Shown here one piece after another: positions 1-6,086 of a DNA stretch of 11,113 bases. A program made the position numbers and the translations under genes. How positions within the stretch are numbered: position 1 is the stretch's first letter; each line of letters begins with the position of its first letter. Where the stretch lies: contig JAFDET010000144.1 of assembly GCA_019310195.1 (NCBI GenBank), forward strand, positions 1 through 11,113, read 5' to 3'. The notes under the pieces are model-generated. The model was given only the letters and a program-made list of their open reading frames with translations, searched no databases and had not been told where the DNA came from. Origin of the DNA: Deltaproteobacteria bacterium. Lineage in GTDB: Bacteria; Myxococcota_A; UBA9160; JAFDET01.

Positions 1-242
1 CGGTGGCGGCGTCCAAGTACAAGCTCTTTGCCACCCAGCTCTCCCAGCGGGTGGGCAACGCCATGATGGATCTGGCCGGTGTGGACGGGCAGTGCCGCGT
101 GCACACCGAGGATGCGCCCATGCGCGGCCGCCCGGAGATGAGCTACCGCTACTCGGTCATCGACACCATCGGCGGCGGTGCCTCGGAGATCCAGAAGAAC
201 ATCATCGCCCGCCGCGGCCTCGGGCTGCCCAAGAACTTCTAG
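1..242 (+). CDS. Acyl-CoA dehydrogenase, C-terminal fragment (cut by window start)
   Basis: The reading frame is open from the first bases and ends at TAG 240-242. The roughly 79 visible residues are the last part of the C-terminal helical domain of a flavin-dependent acyl-CoA dehydrogenase, which makes the 2,3-double bond in acyl-CoA beta-oxidation. The marker is the stretch TIGGGASEIQKNIIARRGLG, a family signature that helps bind FAD. In medium-chain dehydrogenases this position reads YEGTSQIQ, with E as the catalytic base; here it is GGGASEIQ, so that glutamate is a glycine. This is usual in isovaleryl-CoA-dehydrogenase-like and steroid FadE proteins, whose base lies on an earlier helix, outside this window. 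Only three bases separate it from the racemase gene, so it is the upstream part of the same operon. A likely role, inferred, is the catalytic partner of the dehydrogenase at 2409-3572. The true start is not visible. Confidence 0.9.
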   Translation, partial: VAASKYKLFATQLSQRVGNAMMDLAGVDGQCRVHTEDAPMRGRPEMSYRYSVIDTIGGGASEIQKNIIARRGLGLPKNF

Positions 243-245
243 ACG

Positions 246-1415
246 ATGGCAACCCCGCAAGCGCTCGACGGCGTGCGAGTGCTCGACTTCTCGACGGTCG
301 GGCCCGCGGCGCGCTGTGCGCGCGTGCTGGCGGATTACGGCGCCGAGGTGGTCAAGGTGGGGGCGCCGCCGCGCAAGGCCGCGGTGCAGATCGAGCCCGT
401 GTTCCACGCCTACGCCGGACACCGGGGCATGAAGCGCGTGCGCCTGGACCTGAAGGCGCCCGAGGGTCGGGACGCCTTCCTCAAGCTGGCGGAGAACGCC
501 GACGTGGTGATCGAGAGCTTCCGGCCCGGCGTCGTGGACCGGCTGGGGATCGGCTACGCCGACGTCCGCGCGCTGAACCCGCGCATCGTCTACTGCTCCA
601 CCAGCGGCTTCGGGCAGGACGGTCCGGCGGCGCGCTACGCGGGCCACGACCTGAACTACCTGGCCGTTGCCGGCTACCTGGCGTGCAGCGAGCCGGGCGA
701 GGGCGGCAAGCCGCCGATCCCGGGCGCCACCCTGGCCGACAGCGCGGGCGGCGGCATGCACGCGGTGATCGCGATCCTGGCGGCCCTCTTGCGCCGGGGT
801 CGGACGGGCCGGGGCGAGCACCTGGACGTCTCCGTGGCCGACGGCGTGCTCTCGCTGATGTCCCTGGCGGTGGACGAGCACCTGGCCACCGGCGCCGAGA
901 TCGGGCCGGCCAGCGGCATCCTGACCGGCCGCTACGCCTTCTACGACACCTACCCGGCGCGCGATGGGAAGTGGCTCTCGCTGGGCGCCATCGAGCCCCA
1001 GTTCTGGGCCAACCTGTGCCGCGCGCTGAACCTGGAGCAGTGGATCCCGCACCAGCTGGACGATGCGGTGCAGGATGAGATTCGCGCCGACTTGCGGGCG
1101 GCCTTCGCAAAGCGCGACCGCGACGCCTGGGTCGCCGAGCTGGCGCCCGCCGACACCTGCGTCGCGCCCGTGTACGGAGTGTCCGAGCTGGTGGACGATG
1201 CGCAGTTCGCCGCGCGCGGCGCCTTCTGCGAGGCGGAGCATCCCGAGCACGGCCGCTTCCGCCAGGTGGCGCCGGTGCTGGCGGGCATGCAGAAGCCGGA
1301 GGCGCCGGTTCCGTTGCGGACCGCCGCGGAGACGGACACCGAGGCGCTGCTGCGCGAGGCGGGCCTCGACGCGGAGAGCATCGAACGAATGCAGCGAGAA
1401 GGAGTGGTGGCATGA
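246..1415 (+). CDS. Alpha-methylacyl-CoA racemase-like family III CoA-transferase (CaiB/BaiF)
   Basis: The 389-residue product is a full-length family III CoA-transferase fold protein. The N-terminal part (LDGVRVLDFS, DYGAEVVKV, residues 7-38) and VVIESFRPGVVDRLGIGY (87-104) are family signatures. Three positions point to the racemase branch rather than true CoA transfer: H134 in AGHDLNY, D165 in LADSAGGG and E250 in GAIEPQF. These match the His/Asp/Glu catalytic set of alpha-methylacyl-CoA racemases. Such enzymes invert the 2-methyl centre of branched acyl-CoAs, for example in bile-acid, cholesterol side-chain and phytanate breakdown, so that stereospecific dehydrogenases can act. ATG 246 lies three bases after the previous stop; no strong ribosome site is seen, suggesting coupling. 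The 3' end overlaps the next gene by 4 bp (ATGA, 1412-1415). Substrate is unknown; a CoA-transferase role is the main alternative. Confidence 0.88.
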   Translation: MATPQALDGVRVLDFSTVGPAARCARVLADYGAEVVKVGAPPRKAAVQIEPVFHAYAGHRGMKRVRLDLKAPEGRDAFLKLAENADVVIESFRPGVVDRLGIGYADVRALNPRIVYCSTSGFGQDGPAARYAGHDLNYLAVAGYLACSEPGEGGKPPIPGATLADSAGGGMHAVIAILAALLRRGRTGRGEHLDVSVADGVLSLMSLAVDEHLATGAEIGPASGILTGRYAFYDTYPARDGKWLSLGAIEPQFWANLCRALNLEQWIPHQLDDAVQDEIRADLRAAFAKRDRDAWVAELAPADTCVAPVYGVSELVDDAQFAARGAFCEAEHPEHGRFRQVAPVLAGMQKPEAPVPLRTAAETDTEALLREAGLDAESIERMQREGVVA

Positions 1416-1918
1416 GCGACGTGCCGGCCGAGGTCCAGGACTGGATCGGCCAGAAGCGCTACGAGGAGCAGGGCGAGTTCGACGTGGAGCGCGGCTACAT
1501 CTTCACCAGCTGCGCGTCCGTCGAGAACGGCAATCCGATCTTCTGGAGCGACAAGGCGGCCAACGAGGTCACCGACGGCCCGATCGCGCCGCCCACCATG
1601 ATCTCGGTCTGGTTCCGCCCGCACCACTGGGCGCCGGGCCGCAGCGAGCAGGCCCAGCCGCTCCAGGTGCACTTCGACCTGAAGGAGAAGCTGGGGCTGC
1701 CCGAGGCGGTGATGACCGACAACACCATCACCTTCGGCGAGCCCGTGCGGCCCGGAGACCGGCTCAAGACCTGGCAGGTCCTGCGCTCGGTGTCGGAGCC
1801 CAAGACCACCAAGCTGGGAGCCGGCCGCTTCTGGGTCATCGACGTGGTGTACGAGAACCAGCACGGCGGCTGGGTGGGGACCGAGTCCTACACCGGCTTC
1901 GGCTATCGGAGGGACTGA
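1412..1918 (+). CDS. FAS1-like/MaoC N-type hotdog protein, probable non-catalytic hydratase subunit (ChsH2-like, no DUF35)
   Basis: The 168-residue product looks like a single hotdog domain of the MaoC N-terminal (FAS1-like dehydratase) type. The hydratase-2 motif, normally D-x-N-P-x-H, can be aligned to N39-G-N-P-I-F44: the N-P core remains but the catalytic Asp and His are N and F. Further family-like stretches are GPIAPPTMIS and ITFGEPVRPGDRL. A degenerate subunit immediately followed by an intact MaoC subunit is the layout of the ChsH2-ChsH1 enoyl-CoA hydratase of steroid side-chain degradation. Unlike actinobacterial ChsH2, no C-terminal DUF35 acyl-CoA-binding domain follows. The start ATG 1412 has AAGGAG at 1399-1404 and overlaps the racemase gene by 4 bp; the end overlaps the next gene by one base. 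Family is fairly sure; the exact substrate is inferred. Confidence 0.8.
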   Translation: MSDVPAEVQDWIGQKRYEEQGEFDVERGYIFTSCASVENGNPIFWSDKAANEVTDGPIAPPTMISVWFRPHHWAPGRSEQAQPLQVHFDLKEKLGLPEAVMTDNTITFGEPVRPGDRLKTWQVLRSVSEPKTTKLGAGRFWVIDVVYENQHGGWVGTESYTGFGYRRD

Positions 1919-2394
1919 TGGACACGCAGCTCACCCTGGATCAGGTGACCGTCGGCGATGCCCTGCCGGAGCTGGCGATCGACGTGGACCCCACGACGGT
2001 GGTGCTGGGCGCGCTGGCCGCCCGCGACTGGCGGCCCATGCACCACGACAAGGACTTCGCCCAGGAGCGCAACGGGACGAAGCACGTCTTCATCAACACG
2101 CCCCACAACGCGGCCTACTTCGAGCGCTACGTGACCGACTGGACCGGCCCCCACGGCCGGCTGGGCAAGATCCAGTTCCGCATGAAGGACAGCGTCTTTC
2201 CGGGCGACACCATGGTCTTTCACGGGAACGTGGAGGGCGTGGAGACCGACGACGCCGGCTGCGGCTGGGTGCAGCTGCGCCTCTGGCTGAGCGTGGGCGA
2301 CAAGACCACCACCGAGTGCAACGCGCGCGTGGCCGTTCCCGCCCGCGAGGGCGACAACCCCTGGAAGCGCCGCGGCGACGCCTGGAAGCCGTAG
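1918..2394 (+). CDS. MaoC-like enoyl-CoA hydratase, catalytic subunit (ChsH1-like)
   Basis: The 158-residue product is a short single-hotdog MaoC-family hydratase. The hydratase-2 catalytic motif is intact: D37 and H42 in RDWRPMHHD, with the D-x4-H spacing of (R)-type enoyl-CoA hydratases. The region around HVFINTPHNAAYFERYVTDW and the preceding LAARDW resemble, from memory of the sequence, ChsH1 of Mycobacterium tuberculosis, which hydrates the steroid side-chain enoyl-CoA as a complex with ChsH2. The ATG at 1918 shares a base with the stop of the preceding gene, and GGAGGG at 1908-1913 is a well placed ribosome site, so the two subunits are likely made in equal amounts. The product would add water to the 2-enoyl-CoA made by the neighbouring dehydrogenase. 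Membership of the MaoC family is secure; the steroid link is an inference from similarity and context. Confidence 0.86.
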   Translation: MDTQLTLDQVTVGDALPELAIDVDPTTVVLGALAARDWRPMHHDKDFAQERNGTKHVFINTPHNAAYFERYVTDWTGPHGRLGKIQFRMKDSVFPGDTMVFHGNVEGVETDDAGCGWVQLRLWLSVGDKTTTECNARVAVPAREGDNPWKRRGDAWKP

Positions 2395-2408
2395 CGGGAG
2401 AGAGAAGC

Positions 2409-3572
2409 ATGGATCTCGATTTCAGCGAAGAGCAGCACATGCTGCGCGAGATGGTGCGGGGCGTCTGCACCGAGCACTGCCCGATCGAGGTGGTGCGCGC
2501 CATGGAGGACGACTCCAAGGGCTACGCCCCCGAGTTCTGGAAGCAGCTCGGCGAGCTGGGCCTGACGGGCATCACCCTTCCCGAGCAGTACGGCGGCGGT
2601 GGGCAGGGCCTGTTGGAGGCGGCGATCCTCTACGAGGAGCTGGGTCGGGCGCTGGCGCCCTCGCCCCACTTCGTCAGCGCCGTGATGAGCGGCGGTGTGC
2701 TGGTGGCCGCCGGCAGCGAGGAGCAGAAGAAGGCCTGGCTGCCGCGCATCGCCTCGGGCGAGGCGATCCTCACCCCCGCCTGGAGCGAGCCCGAGCGCGG
2801 CTTCGGGCCCGAGGGCGTGGCGCTGCCCGCGCGGCGCGACGGCGACGACACCGTGCTGGACGGCTTGAAGCGTCACGTGCTCTTCGCCAGCAGCGCCGAC
2901 CGGCTGCTGGTGCTGGCGCGCGGCGACGACGGCGTGGACGCCGACCGGCTGCTGGTGCTGGCGCGCGGCGACGACGGCGTGGAGCTGCTGCTGGTGGATC
3001 CCCAGGCGCCGGGCGTCCAGCTCGAGCAGCAAAAAAGCCTGGCCGCCGACACCCAGTACCAGGTCACCTTCGACGGCGTGCGCGTTCCCGCGACCGACCG
3101 CATCGGCGAGCCCGGCACGGGCTGGGAGACCTGGAGCCGCGTGATGCACGACGGCATCACATTGCTTGCCGCCTGGGCCATGGGCGGCATGGAGCGCGCC
3201 GTGGAGATCACCGTCGAGTACGCCAAGGAGCGCAAGCAATTCGACAAGCCGCTGGGCGCGTTCCAGGCCGTCTCCCACTACCTGGCCGATGCCTCGACCC
3301 ACGTGGACGGAGGCAAGACCCTGGTCTACGAGGCCGCCTGGGCCCGCGACGCCGGTCGCTCCATCGAGCGCCTGGCGCCCATGGCCAAGCTCTTCGCGTG
3401 CCAGGCCTACCGCGACGCCACGGCCATGTGCCAGCAGGTGTGGGGCGGCGTCGGCTTCACCCTCGAGTACGACATCCAGCTCTTCTTCCGTCGCGCCAAG
3501 CAGCTGCAGATCACCTGGTGGGACACGGCCTACCTGGAAGACCAAGTCGCCGCCAGCATCCTCGACAACTGA
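2409..3572 (+). CDS. Acyl-CoA dehydrogenase, probable non-catalytic beta subunit with internal duplication
   Basis: The 387-residue product has full acyl-CoA dehydrogenase architecture: an N-terminal helical domain from DFSEEQHMLRE (residues 4-14), a beta barrel (about 120-235), and a C-terminal helical domain with RKQFDKPLGAFQAVSHYLAD (275-294) and WGGVGFTLEYDIQLFFRRAK (345-364). Both known positions of the catalytic glutamate seem lost. The medium-chain site after RRAK is W370, and the isovaleryl-type helix site aligns with I250. This fits the inactive beta partner of an alpha2-beta2 enzyme, as in steroid-degrading FadE pairs; the upstream fragment at 1-242 is the natural alpha candidate. 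Residues 163-177 are repeated at 178-192, lengthening the barrel by 15 residues. ATG 2409 follows a purine-rich GGGAGAGAGAAG and starts the typical MDxxFSEEQ; an upstream in-frame extension lacks family sequence. It ends directly before a large palindrome. Confidence 0.88.
   Translation: MDLDFSEEQHMLREMVRGVCTEHCPIEVVRAMEDDSKGYAPEFWKQLGELGLTGITLPEQYGGGGQGLLEAAILYEELGRALAPSPHFVSAVMSGGVLVAAGSEEQKKAWLPRIASGEAILTPAWSEPERGFGPEGVALPARRDGDDTVLDGLKRHVLFASSADRLLVLARGDDGVDADRLLVLARGDDGVELLLVDPQAPGVQLEQQKSLAADTQYQVTFDGVRVPATDRIGEPGTGWETWSRVMHDGITLLAAWAMGGMERAVEITVEYAKERKQFDKPLGAFQAVSHYLADASTHVDGGKTLVYEAAWARDAGRSIERLAPMAKLFACQAYRDATAMCQQVWGGVGFTLEYDIQLFFRRAKQLQITWWDTAYLEDQVAASILDN
2894..2983 (+). repeat. 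Perfect 45-bp in-frame tandem duplication inside the acyl-CoA dehydrogenase gene
   Basis: Bases 2894-2938 are repeated without a mismatch at 2939-2983. Fifteen codons are doubled, giving ADRLLVLARGDDGVD followed by ADRLLVLARGDDGVE; the frame is kept. Lack of any silent difference points to a very recent event, or to an assembly error. A homologue would be expected to have one copy, running from SSADRLLVLARGDDGVE into LLLVDP. Confidence 0.95.
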
Positions 3573-3632
3573 CAACTAACGGGACAGTCCCATTAGTTTC
3601 CCCGGAAACTAATGGGACTGTCCCGTTAGTTG
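3573..3632. repeat. 60-bp nested palindrome (REP-like), candidate bidirectional terminator
   Basis: Two perfect 29-bp inverted arms (3573-3601 and 3604-3632) are separated by two bases. Each arm is itself nearly palindromic: AACTAA, C, GGGAC-A-GTCCC, A, TTAGTT, so the whole can fold as one long hairpin or as two shorter ones. It starts on the base after the dehydrogenase stop, and on the minus strand it contains the TAA stop (3626-3628) of the amidohydrolase. Placement between convergent genes suits a two-way terminator, though no clear T-run follows on either side. The GGGACAGTCCC core and its lower GC content than the flanks suggest a mobile REP-type element; no second copy is in the window. 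Confidence 0.85.
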
Positions 3633-5374
3633 CTTTGCTGGATGGGGTGGGGGGTGCCTTCTAGGACGGTGCCCCAGATGGGGATGTCCTTGAGCGCCCG
3701 GGGCTCCACCGCGTAGGGGTCCTGCTCGAGGATCGTGAAGTCGGCTTTCTTGCCCGCGGCGATGGAGCCGATTTCGTCTTCCAGGCCCAGGCTCCAGGCG
3801 GCTTCCAGCGTGACGGCGCGCAGCGCGCGGTCGAGCGCCAGCTTCTGGTCCTCGCCCCACACCTCGCCGTCGCTGCCGATGCGGTTGACGGCGACCCAGG
3901 CCAGCAGGAGGGGCTCGGCCGGGGCCATGGGGAAGTCCGAGTGGAATGAGATGGGCACACCCGCACGGGCCAGCCCGCCCAGCGGTGAGATGTCGGCCGC
4001 GCGCTCGGGGCCGAGGCCGCTCTCGGCGTAGATGGGCGCCAGCTCGTGCAGGTAGTAGGCATTGTTGGAGACGGCGATGCCCAGCTCCTTCAGGCGCCGG
4101 TGCTGATCCTCGCGCGCGTAGCCGTAGTGCTCCAGCACCACGCGCTTCTCCGGCGCCGGGTGGGCGCGCTGCATGGCCTCGATCTGGTCGAGCACCAGGT
4201 CGAGGCCGGCATCTCCGTTGACGTGGACGTGGATGTCCCAGCCCTTCGGCCAGAAGGCCTCCAGCACCGCGGCCTGTTTCTCGGGCGTCATCATCCATTC
4301 GCCGTGGTGGCCGTCGAGGTAGGGCTCCGACATCTGCATCAGCTGGCTGTAGATCGCGCCGTCGGCGTAGTACTTCACGTGCTTCACGAAGCGGATGCGC
4401 TCCGTCGATCGCTTCAGCATCCCCGCCGCGGCCTGCTCGGCCCCGGCGGCGTCGTCGTTGCGGGGCAGGAGGTACATGGCGTTGGGCACCAGCACGAAGC
4501 GATACGGCGCGTCGTCTCCGCGCAGCTCCCAGTGCAGCATCAGCAGCTCGCCCCAGTAGCTCACCTGGGGGAAGCCCTGCTCGCCCACCGTCGTCAGCCC
4601 GCCGCGATGGATGACCTCGCTCATCATCGCCAGACCGTTCCGGTAGCGGAACGGCGAGGCCAGGATTCGCATCATCGGCCGCCCCAGCTCGAGCACGGCC
4701 GTCTCCCAGATGTGTCCGGTCTCCCAGTCGGCCTGCGCGTGGGCGGCGAAGTCCTCGGCGGAGAGGTCAAGCTCGCTGAGGCCGGCGCTGTTGAAGTACA
4801 TCTCGTGGACCGAGCGCTGCCAGACCATGATCGGTCGGGTCGACGAGATCCCATCGAGTTCGGCGCGCGAGAGCCCCCCGTGATAGGGCGCGTGATAGCC
4901 CCAGACGAGCAGCCAGGCGTCCTCGTCCTCCAGCGAACGATCCAGCTCCCGCAGGCGCGCCAGGAAGGCCTCGTGTCCGCGCACCGCAACCGTGCGTCCC
5001 CGGGGCGTCACCCATTCCATGGCCGAGACGATGTTCAGGGGCAGGATGGTCGCGGCGAGAGCGGGGTGGAGGTGGGGATCGATGAAGCCGGGCAGCAGCA
5101 CCTTGCCGGCGAAGCGCTCGTCGATCTCGAACGCGCGATCACCCAACTCGGCGCGGACCTCCTCGAGGGATCCGACGGCCACGATCCCGGGTCCCTGTAC
5201 CGCCACCGCAGTCGCGGTCGGTCGGTCGGGCTCCATGGTGATGATCTTGGCCGCGACGTAGACGCGGATGGCGCCCGACGACGATCCCGGCGTGGAGTCC
5301 CCGCACGCCCACGCCCACATGCCGGCCGCCAGGAGCACGGCGATGATGAGCCGGCGGCGAGCGCGCGCTCTCAC
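3626..5374 (-). CDS. Amidohydrolase family 3 (YtcJ-type) metal hydrolase, predicted lipoprotein
   Basis: The 582-residue product is an amidohydrolase with the full set of expected metal ligands: H101 and H103 (GFIDPHLHP), a probable carboxylated lysine K334 (VKYYADG), H384 (HVHVNGD), H416 (LEHYGY) and the catalytic D480 (SFHSDFP). The C-terminal IGSIAAGKKADFTIL is the usual family ending. Relatives hydrolyse C-N bonds in amides, formamides and cyclic imides; the substrate here is unknown. The chosen start is GTG 5374, which overlaps the upstream gene's stop as GTGA and gives MRARARRRLIIAVLLAAG with AWAC24, a positively charged N-terminus, hydrophobic stretch and cysteine typical of a lipoprotein. 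The lipobox has W at -2, so lipidation is plausible, not certain. The frame stays open further upstream to 6205, but that extension is antisense shadow. The last residues and stop lie in the palindrome. Confidence 0.88.
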   Translation of the reverse strand: MRARARRRLIIAVLLAAGMWAWACGDSTPGSSSGAIRVYVAAKIITMEPDRPTATAVAVQGPGIVAVGSLEEVRAELGDRAFEIDERFAGKVLLPGFIDPHLHPALAATILPLNIVSAMEWVTPRGRTVAVRGHEAFLARLRELDRSLEDEDAWLLVWGYHAPYHGGLSRAELDGISSTRPIMVWQRSVHEMYFNSAGLSELDLSAEDFAAHAQADWETGHIWETAVLELGRPMMRILASPFRYRNGLAMMSEVIHRGGLTTVGEQGFPQVSYWGELLMLHWELRGDDAPYRFVLVPNAMYLLPRNDDAAGAEQAAAGMLKRSTERIRFVKHVKYYADGAIYSQLMQMSEPYLDGHHGEWMMTPEKQAAVLEAFWPKGWDIHVHVNGDAGLDLVLDQIEAMQRAHPAPEKRVVLEHYGYAREDQHRRLKELGIAVSNNAYYLHELAPIYAESGLGPERAADISPLGGLARAGVPISFHSDFPMAPAEPLLLAWVAVNRIGSDGEVWGEDQKLALDRALRAVTLEAAWSLGLEDEIGSIAAGKKADFTILEQDPYAVEPRALKDIPIWGTVLEGTPHPIQQSN

Positions 5375-5976
5375 GCCGGGGGCAGGCGCAGGTTGCGCTC
5401 GGTCAGGCGCTCTTCCAGCAGGGGTATGCGGTCGTGGCCCCAGAAGGCCTCGCCGTCGAAGAGGAAGATGGGGACTCCGAAGATGTGGTCGTCGTGGCCT
5501 TCGGCGATGCACGCCTCCAGGCGCTCCGTGCCTTCGCCCTGGGCCCAGGTCCGATAGTCGGCTCCGTCGTGGCCCAGCTCTTCGATCAAGGCCTGCACCT
5601 CGTCGGGCACGTCGATCTCCAGCTCGCGGCGGAAGAAGCGCGCGTAGACTTCTTCGCTGTAGGGGCGGAAGAAGCCGCGTTCCTGAGCGTAGAGTCCGCC
5701 GAGCAGCGAGGCCGTGGAGTCGTAGATCTTCAACGGGCCTTTGATGGGGAACCCCCCGCGCCGGTTGGCCCAGCGGCGCGCGTCCATGTAGGAGTAGCGG
5801 GCCTTCCAGTCGGAGTAGATGCTGCGCTGGCCCGGGCCCTTGAGCCGCAGCAGGTACGGGATCCAGCGCACGGCGACCCGGTAGCGCTGGGGCAGGTCGA
5901 AGGCCGGCTCCATGGCCAGGAAGGCGTAGGGGCTCTTGTAGTCGTAGTAGAGCTTGATCTCGGGGAGGTCCGACAC
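5371..5976 (-). CDS. DSBA-fold protein, 2-hydroxychromene-2-carboxylate isomerase/kappa-GST-like
   Basis: The 201-residue product has the DSBA-type thioredoxin fold. The N-terminal strand and active-site loop read IKLYYDYKSPYAF (residues 7-19). The redox CxxC of true DsbA is absent, and S15 sits where glutathione-dependent isomerases and kappa-class glutathione transferases have their serine. The cis-proline loop is seen at FGVPIFLFDGEAFWGHDRI (166-184), typical of the same family. Known members isomerise ring-cleavage products in aromatic degradation with glutathione, but many relatives have no known substrate. No signal peptide is seen, so it should be cytoplasmic. It starts with GTG (5976); no in-frame ATG lies close by and no good ribosome site is visible. 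Its stop overlaps the GTG of the amidohydrolase gene (GTGA), so the two are cotranslated. Confidence 0.83.
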   Translation of the reverse strand: MSDLPEIKLYYDYKSPYAFLAMEPAFDLPQRYRVAVRWIPYLLRLKGPGQRSIYSDWKARYSYMDARRWANRRGGFPIKGPLKIYDSTASLLGGLYAQERGFFRPYSEEVYARFFRRELEIDVPDEVQALIEELGHDGADYRTWAQGEGTERLEACIAEGHDDHIFGVPIFLFDGEAFWGHDRIPLLEERLTERNLRLPPA

Positions 5977-5985
5977 GGCTCGGCC

Positions 5986-5991
5986 AGCATA
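5986..5991 (-). promoter_or_regulatory. Candidate -10 element (TATGCT) of the isomerase-amidohydrolase operon
   Basis: On the minus strand TATGCT fits the TAnnnT core of a sigma-70 -10 box and ends nine bases before the GTG start. Transcription would begin about two or three bases upstream of the start codon, explaining the missing ribosome site. No clear -35 box was found; the call rests on the core match and position only. Confidence 0.3.
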
Positions 5992-6073
5992 GGGCCTCCC
6001 CCCGGGCGGCGCCGACCCGGCTGGCTCGCGGGCCCCGAATCCGCGATGGTCCCGGGCACCAGCCAGAAGGCCC

Positions 6074-6080
6074 AGGAGGA
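6074..6080 (+). promoter_or_regulatory. Ribosome binding site AGGAGGA
   Basis: A near-perfect Shine-Dalgarno sequence, six bases before ATG 6087, which fixes the start of the SLOG-like gene. Confidence 0.85.
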
Positions 6081-6086
6081 ACCGGG

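Noticed and set aside
92..1078. A 328-codon plus-strand frame over the racemase gene.
   Set aside because: Arg/Gly/Pro-rich out-of-frame shadow; the racemase frame holds the family motifs.
2894..2983. The direct repeat as a possible CRISPR or regulatory repeat.
   Set aside because: Two adjoining copies without spacer, inside and in frame with a coding sequence; it is a tandem duplication.
5215..5231. Short GGTC-type repetition.
   Set aside because: Only a few units inside the amidohydrolase coding sequence; explained by codon use.
4046..5557. A 503-codon plus-strand frame opposite the amidohydrolase and isomerase.
   Set aside because: No domain; the opposite strand carries all catalytic motifs of two known families.
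5977..6086. Search for a promoter of the SLOG-like gene.
   Set aside because: From 6001 to the start codon there is no TAnnnT sequence at all on the plus strand, so no -10 box could be supported.
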